Assembly (NCBI GenBank): GCA_964633205.1
Contig: CAZWFN010000004.1
Span: 1-64,000, forward strand
DNA: 64,000 nucleotides
Source of the DNA: CAYVQE01 sp964633205
GTDB taxonomy: Bacteria > Myxococcota > B64-G9
Reading direction: 5' to 3'
Both the position numbers and the translations under genes were made by a program. Shown piece by piece: positions 59,804-64,000 of the stretch. The first letter of the stretch is position 1; each line of letters starts with the position of its first letter. Under the pieces are notes generated by a model. That model searched no databases. It was not told the DNA's origin and saw only the letters and a list, made by a program, of their open reading frames with translations.

Positions 59804-61350
59804 GACCGGCTGTTTGCCGCCTCGTCTGTGCCCTGACGCTTCTGTTGGCCCTGTTGGGGTGTATGCGCAAGCCGCGCCTGGCCGCGCTGTCGCAGCGGGG
59901 CACGGAGCGCTCCGAGGCCCGGATCAAGGCCGACCGGTTTTTGGATCAAGCCCGCCGAGCCTTCGATGCCGGCGAGACCGCGGTGGCCCAGCGCTCCTAC
60001 CTGGAGGCGTTGCGCGTCCACCCGATGGTGCACGAGGCCCACCTGGGCCTGGGCGAAGTCTACGAGCTGGAGGGCGATCGGCTGGCGGCCATGGCCGAGT
60101 ACGTGGCCCACACCGAGGTGGCGCCCAAGTCGCGATTGTACCTGACGCGCATGCTGCCTTACGTCGAGGCCAAGTTCGCCCGCGATCCGACCAGCCCGGA
60201 GGAGATCGATCCCCGCGCTCAGGCCGCGGCCCTGGCCGAGCTCAGCCTGGCCCTGGAAGACTACCGGCGCGGCAAGCGCCAGCCGGCGCTGGCGCGGCTG
60301 GAGCGGGTGGCCGCGGGCCTGCCGCGGGCCGGGCTGGTCGAGACCCTGCGCGGGTACTGGCGGCTGGGGGCCGGGGATCGGGCCGCGGCGCTGGACGCCT
60401 TCGCCGAGGCCGTCGGCCGCAACGGCTACTTCTGCCGCTGGCTGCTGGACGACGACATTCCCGATAAGCTGCCCGGGCTGCTGGAGCGGCTGGCCGGTGT
60501 GCTGGAGGCCGAGCTCGACGAGCATCCCTCGGACGCCTATTCCGCATTGCTGCTGGGAGCCATCGAGCTGCGGCGCGATCGTCCGGCGGCCGCCGTGCGG
60601 GTGGGCCGCCAGGCCGTCTCCTGGGGCCGGCCGAGCTGGCCGGTGCTGTTCGTGCTGGCCGCGGCCCACGACGCCCAGGGCCAGACCCTGGCCCGCGACC
60701 AGGCCCTGGCCGATCTGACGCTGCTGAACGTGGACCCGTCGGACACCTTCTCCACCTGGCGGCCCAGCCTGTTCGCCGGCGTGCTCGACCACCGGGCCGA
60801 CGCGCTGGCCGCCGGAGCGCTGGCCGAGAGCCTGGATCCGCCGGCGGGCAGCTACCTGCGCTGGCGCCTGTTCACCGAGGCCGGCCGCGCCGAGGATGCG
60901 GCTGCGGCCCGGACCGCCTTCGAGGCGACCCTGGACAAAGCCTACCCCGAAGGCGAGTTCAGCGACCTGGCCTCCAGCCAGCCGGTGGAGCACCAGCCCA
61001 CCAGCCTGGCCGAGTGCCTGGGCGCCATCCAGTCGCGGGTGGAGGAGGCCATGCCCGGCTTTTGGCGCTGCGATCTGAACCGGCGCGACAAGCGGGCCCA
61101 ACCCGGCGGCCGCATCCGCTTGCGGGTCGAGCTGGGCCCGGACGGGCGGGTGGCACAGGCCGGGCTGGAGGAGAACACCACCGGTGACGCGGTGTTGGCC
61201 TACTGCGTGGTGCGCAAGCTGTTGGCCATGCGTTTCCCCGAACCCAAACGGGCGACCGAGATCTTCCAGCTACCGGTGATGTTCGGCCCCGAGGTCGACG
61301 GCTGGCTGGATGAAGCCCAGCACGACGAGCACCAGCGCCGCGACCGATGA
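59797..61350 (+). CDS. TPR lipoprotein with AgmX/PglI-type C-terminal domain
   Basis: A 517-residue predicted lipoprotein. Lipobox LLALLGC near residue 22, then TPR-like hairpins (AFDAGETAVAQRSYLEAL, AHLGLGEVYELEGDRLAAM) and more helical repeats to about 400. The last 100 residues look like the AgmX/PglI domain: FWRCDLNRRDKR, GRIRLRVELGPDGRVAQAGL, AYCVVRKLLAMRFPEP. Its two cysteines match those in the two G-like proteins. Here the domain is on a lipoprotein, without an inner-membrane helix, so it could be an outer-membrane receiver rather than a motor-linked arm. GAAGGAGA lies before ATG 59797. Confidence 0.78.
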   Translation: MLRPAVCRLVCALTLLLALLGCMRKPRLAALSQRGTERSEARIKADRFLDQARRAFDAGETAVAQRSYLEALRVHPMVHEAHLGLGEVYELEGDRLAAMAEYVAHTEVAPKSRLYLTRMLPYVEAKFARDPTSPEEIDPRAQAAALAELSLALEDYRRGKRQPALARLERVAAGLPRAGLVETLRGYWRLGAGDRAAALDAFAEAVGRNGYFCRWLLDDDIPDKLPGLLERLAGVLEAELDEHPSDAYSALLLGAIELRRDRPAAAVRVGRQAVSWGRPSWPVLFVLAAAHDAQGQTLARDQALADLTLLNVDPSDTFSTWRPSLFAGVLDHRADALAAGALAESLDPPAGSYLRWRLFTEAGRAEDAAAARTAFEATLDKAYPEGEFSDLASSQPVEHQPTSLAECLGAIQSRVEEAMPGFWRCDLNRRDKRAQPGGRIRLRVELGPDGRVAQAGLEENTTGDAVLAYCVVRKLLAMRFPEPKRATEIFQLPVMFGPEVDGWLDEAQHDEHQRRDR

Positions 61351-61359
61351 GGTCTTGGT

Positions 61360-63362
<2,003 letters not shown>

Positions 63363-63372
<10 letters not shown>

Positions 63373-64000
63373 CCGGCCGGCGCATCGAGCGCCCGGCGCA
63401 CCGCCCGCAGCAGCGCTCCGGCCGCCACTGGCTTCTGCAGCGCCCCGCGGGCGCCGCGTTGGAGCAAGGCGGATGGTCCGGCGGGGTGGCCGCTGAGCAC
63501 CAGCACCTGGACGTACTCATCCAGGGCCAGCAAGGCCTTCAAACAACGCGCACCGCCCATGCCGGGCATGTTCTGGTCCAGGATCACCAGGTCGATGGTC
63601 GCCCCGGCGTCCCGGTAGATCACCAGCGCCGCCTCGCCGCTGGTGGCGGTCAACACCCGATAGCCGTGGCGCTCGAGCAGGTCGCGGACCATCCGCAGCA
63701 GGCTGGACTCGTCGTCGACCAGCAGCAGCGTCTCGTCGCCGCCGGACAGGGGCTCGTCGGCGGCGGGGCCGGCGGCCGGCCGGGCCTGGGTCGTGCCGGC
63801 CGGCAACAGGATGCGAAAACGGGTGCCGGCGCCCGGTCGGCTCGATAGCTGGATGGCGCCCCGGTGGCCGCGCACGATGCCATAGACCATGGCCAGGCCG
63901 AGGCCGCTGCCGGCGTCGGGCCCCTTGGTGGTGAAAAACGGTTCGAAGGCGTGCTCGGCCACCTCGACGGACATGCCGCTGCCGCTGTCGGTCACCTGCA
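63363..64000 (-). CDS. Hybrid histidine kinase, C-terminal part (cut by window edge)
   Basis: The reading frame enters from the right edge. It holds the end of a HATPase domain (TDSGSGMS, FEPFFTTKGPDAGSGLGLAMVYGI) and, after a Pro/Ala linker, a receiver domain with LLLVDDESS, acceptor Asp in LVILDQNMPGMGG, VLVLSGHP and the Lys in LQKPVAAG. The sensor and HisKA parts lie outside the window. The receiver may pass phosphate on to a further protein. It faces the sigma-54 activator tail to tail. Confidence 0.9.

Overview
The window looks like a chromosomal piece of a GC-rich, Gram-negative, Myxococcota-like bacterium, probably from a metagenome assembly because it contains a 100-N gap. The clues are several predicted outer-membrane beta-barrels of myxobacterial type, AgmX/PglI-type C-terminal domains, many TPR envelope proteins and lipoproteins, a Ser/Thr kinase with a PEGA domain, a MYXO-CTERM-like tail, and several two-component and sigma-54 regulators. 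No tRNA, rRNA, CRISPR array, insertion sequence or prophage was seen. Nearly all sequence is coding, and many neighbouring genes overlap by 1-14 bases.

Layout. 1-950: the 3' end of a type I restriction HsdR gene and a decayed AlbA_2/Schlafen-type pseudogene. 984-6832: alpha/beta hydrolase, GNAT acetyltransferase, M20 metallopeptidase, a convergent membrane histidine kinase, and enolase. 6891-22550 (minus strand, 'locus 1'): a large envelope gene cluster with a TonB-dependent receptor set in it on the opposite strand. 22682-28094: a small basic protein, a single-TM acidic protein, and a three-gene unit led by a Ser/Thr kinase. 28190-28846: ribosomal protein L3 alone, with its own promoter. 29151-40786 (plus strand, 'locus 2'): a second envelope cluster. 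40812-50183: a signalling block with c-di-GMP features (response regulator, PilZ-like protein, hybrid kinase with a GGDEF-like end, second kinase, FecR-like protein, GEMM-type riboswitch, beta-propeller surface protein). 50284-61350: a zinc-ribbon protein and very large secreted or surface proteins. 61360-64000: a sigma-54 activator and the C-terminal half of a hybrid histidine kinase.

Main result. Locus 2 has the order barrel, barrel, TPR, very long TPR, TPR lipoprotein, 91-residue protein, FHA/TM/AgmX-end protein, barrel. That is the A-to-H order I recall for the Myxococcus Nfs (spore coat) and Glt (gliding) trans-envelope complexes. Locus 1 holds the same series on the other strand, including a second protein of exactly 91 residues, but it is more divergent, richer in arginine, carries extra parts (SH3-barrel fusion, DUF4266/DUF3570-like fusion, CX4CH lipoprotein), lacks the canonical FHA domain in its G protein, and is split by the receptor gene. 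Two complete, divergent Glt/Nfs-type machines thus lie about 7 kb apart.

Second result. A c-di-GMP-I (GEMM) class aptamer, followed by an intrinsic terminator and preceded by a strong sigma-70-like promoter, leads a secreted beta-propeller gene. A PilZ-like protein and a GGDEF-like domain are encoded within 8 kb upstream. This suggests local second-messenger control of the cell surface, though ligand and switching direction cannot be read from sequence alone.
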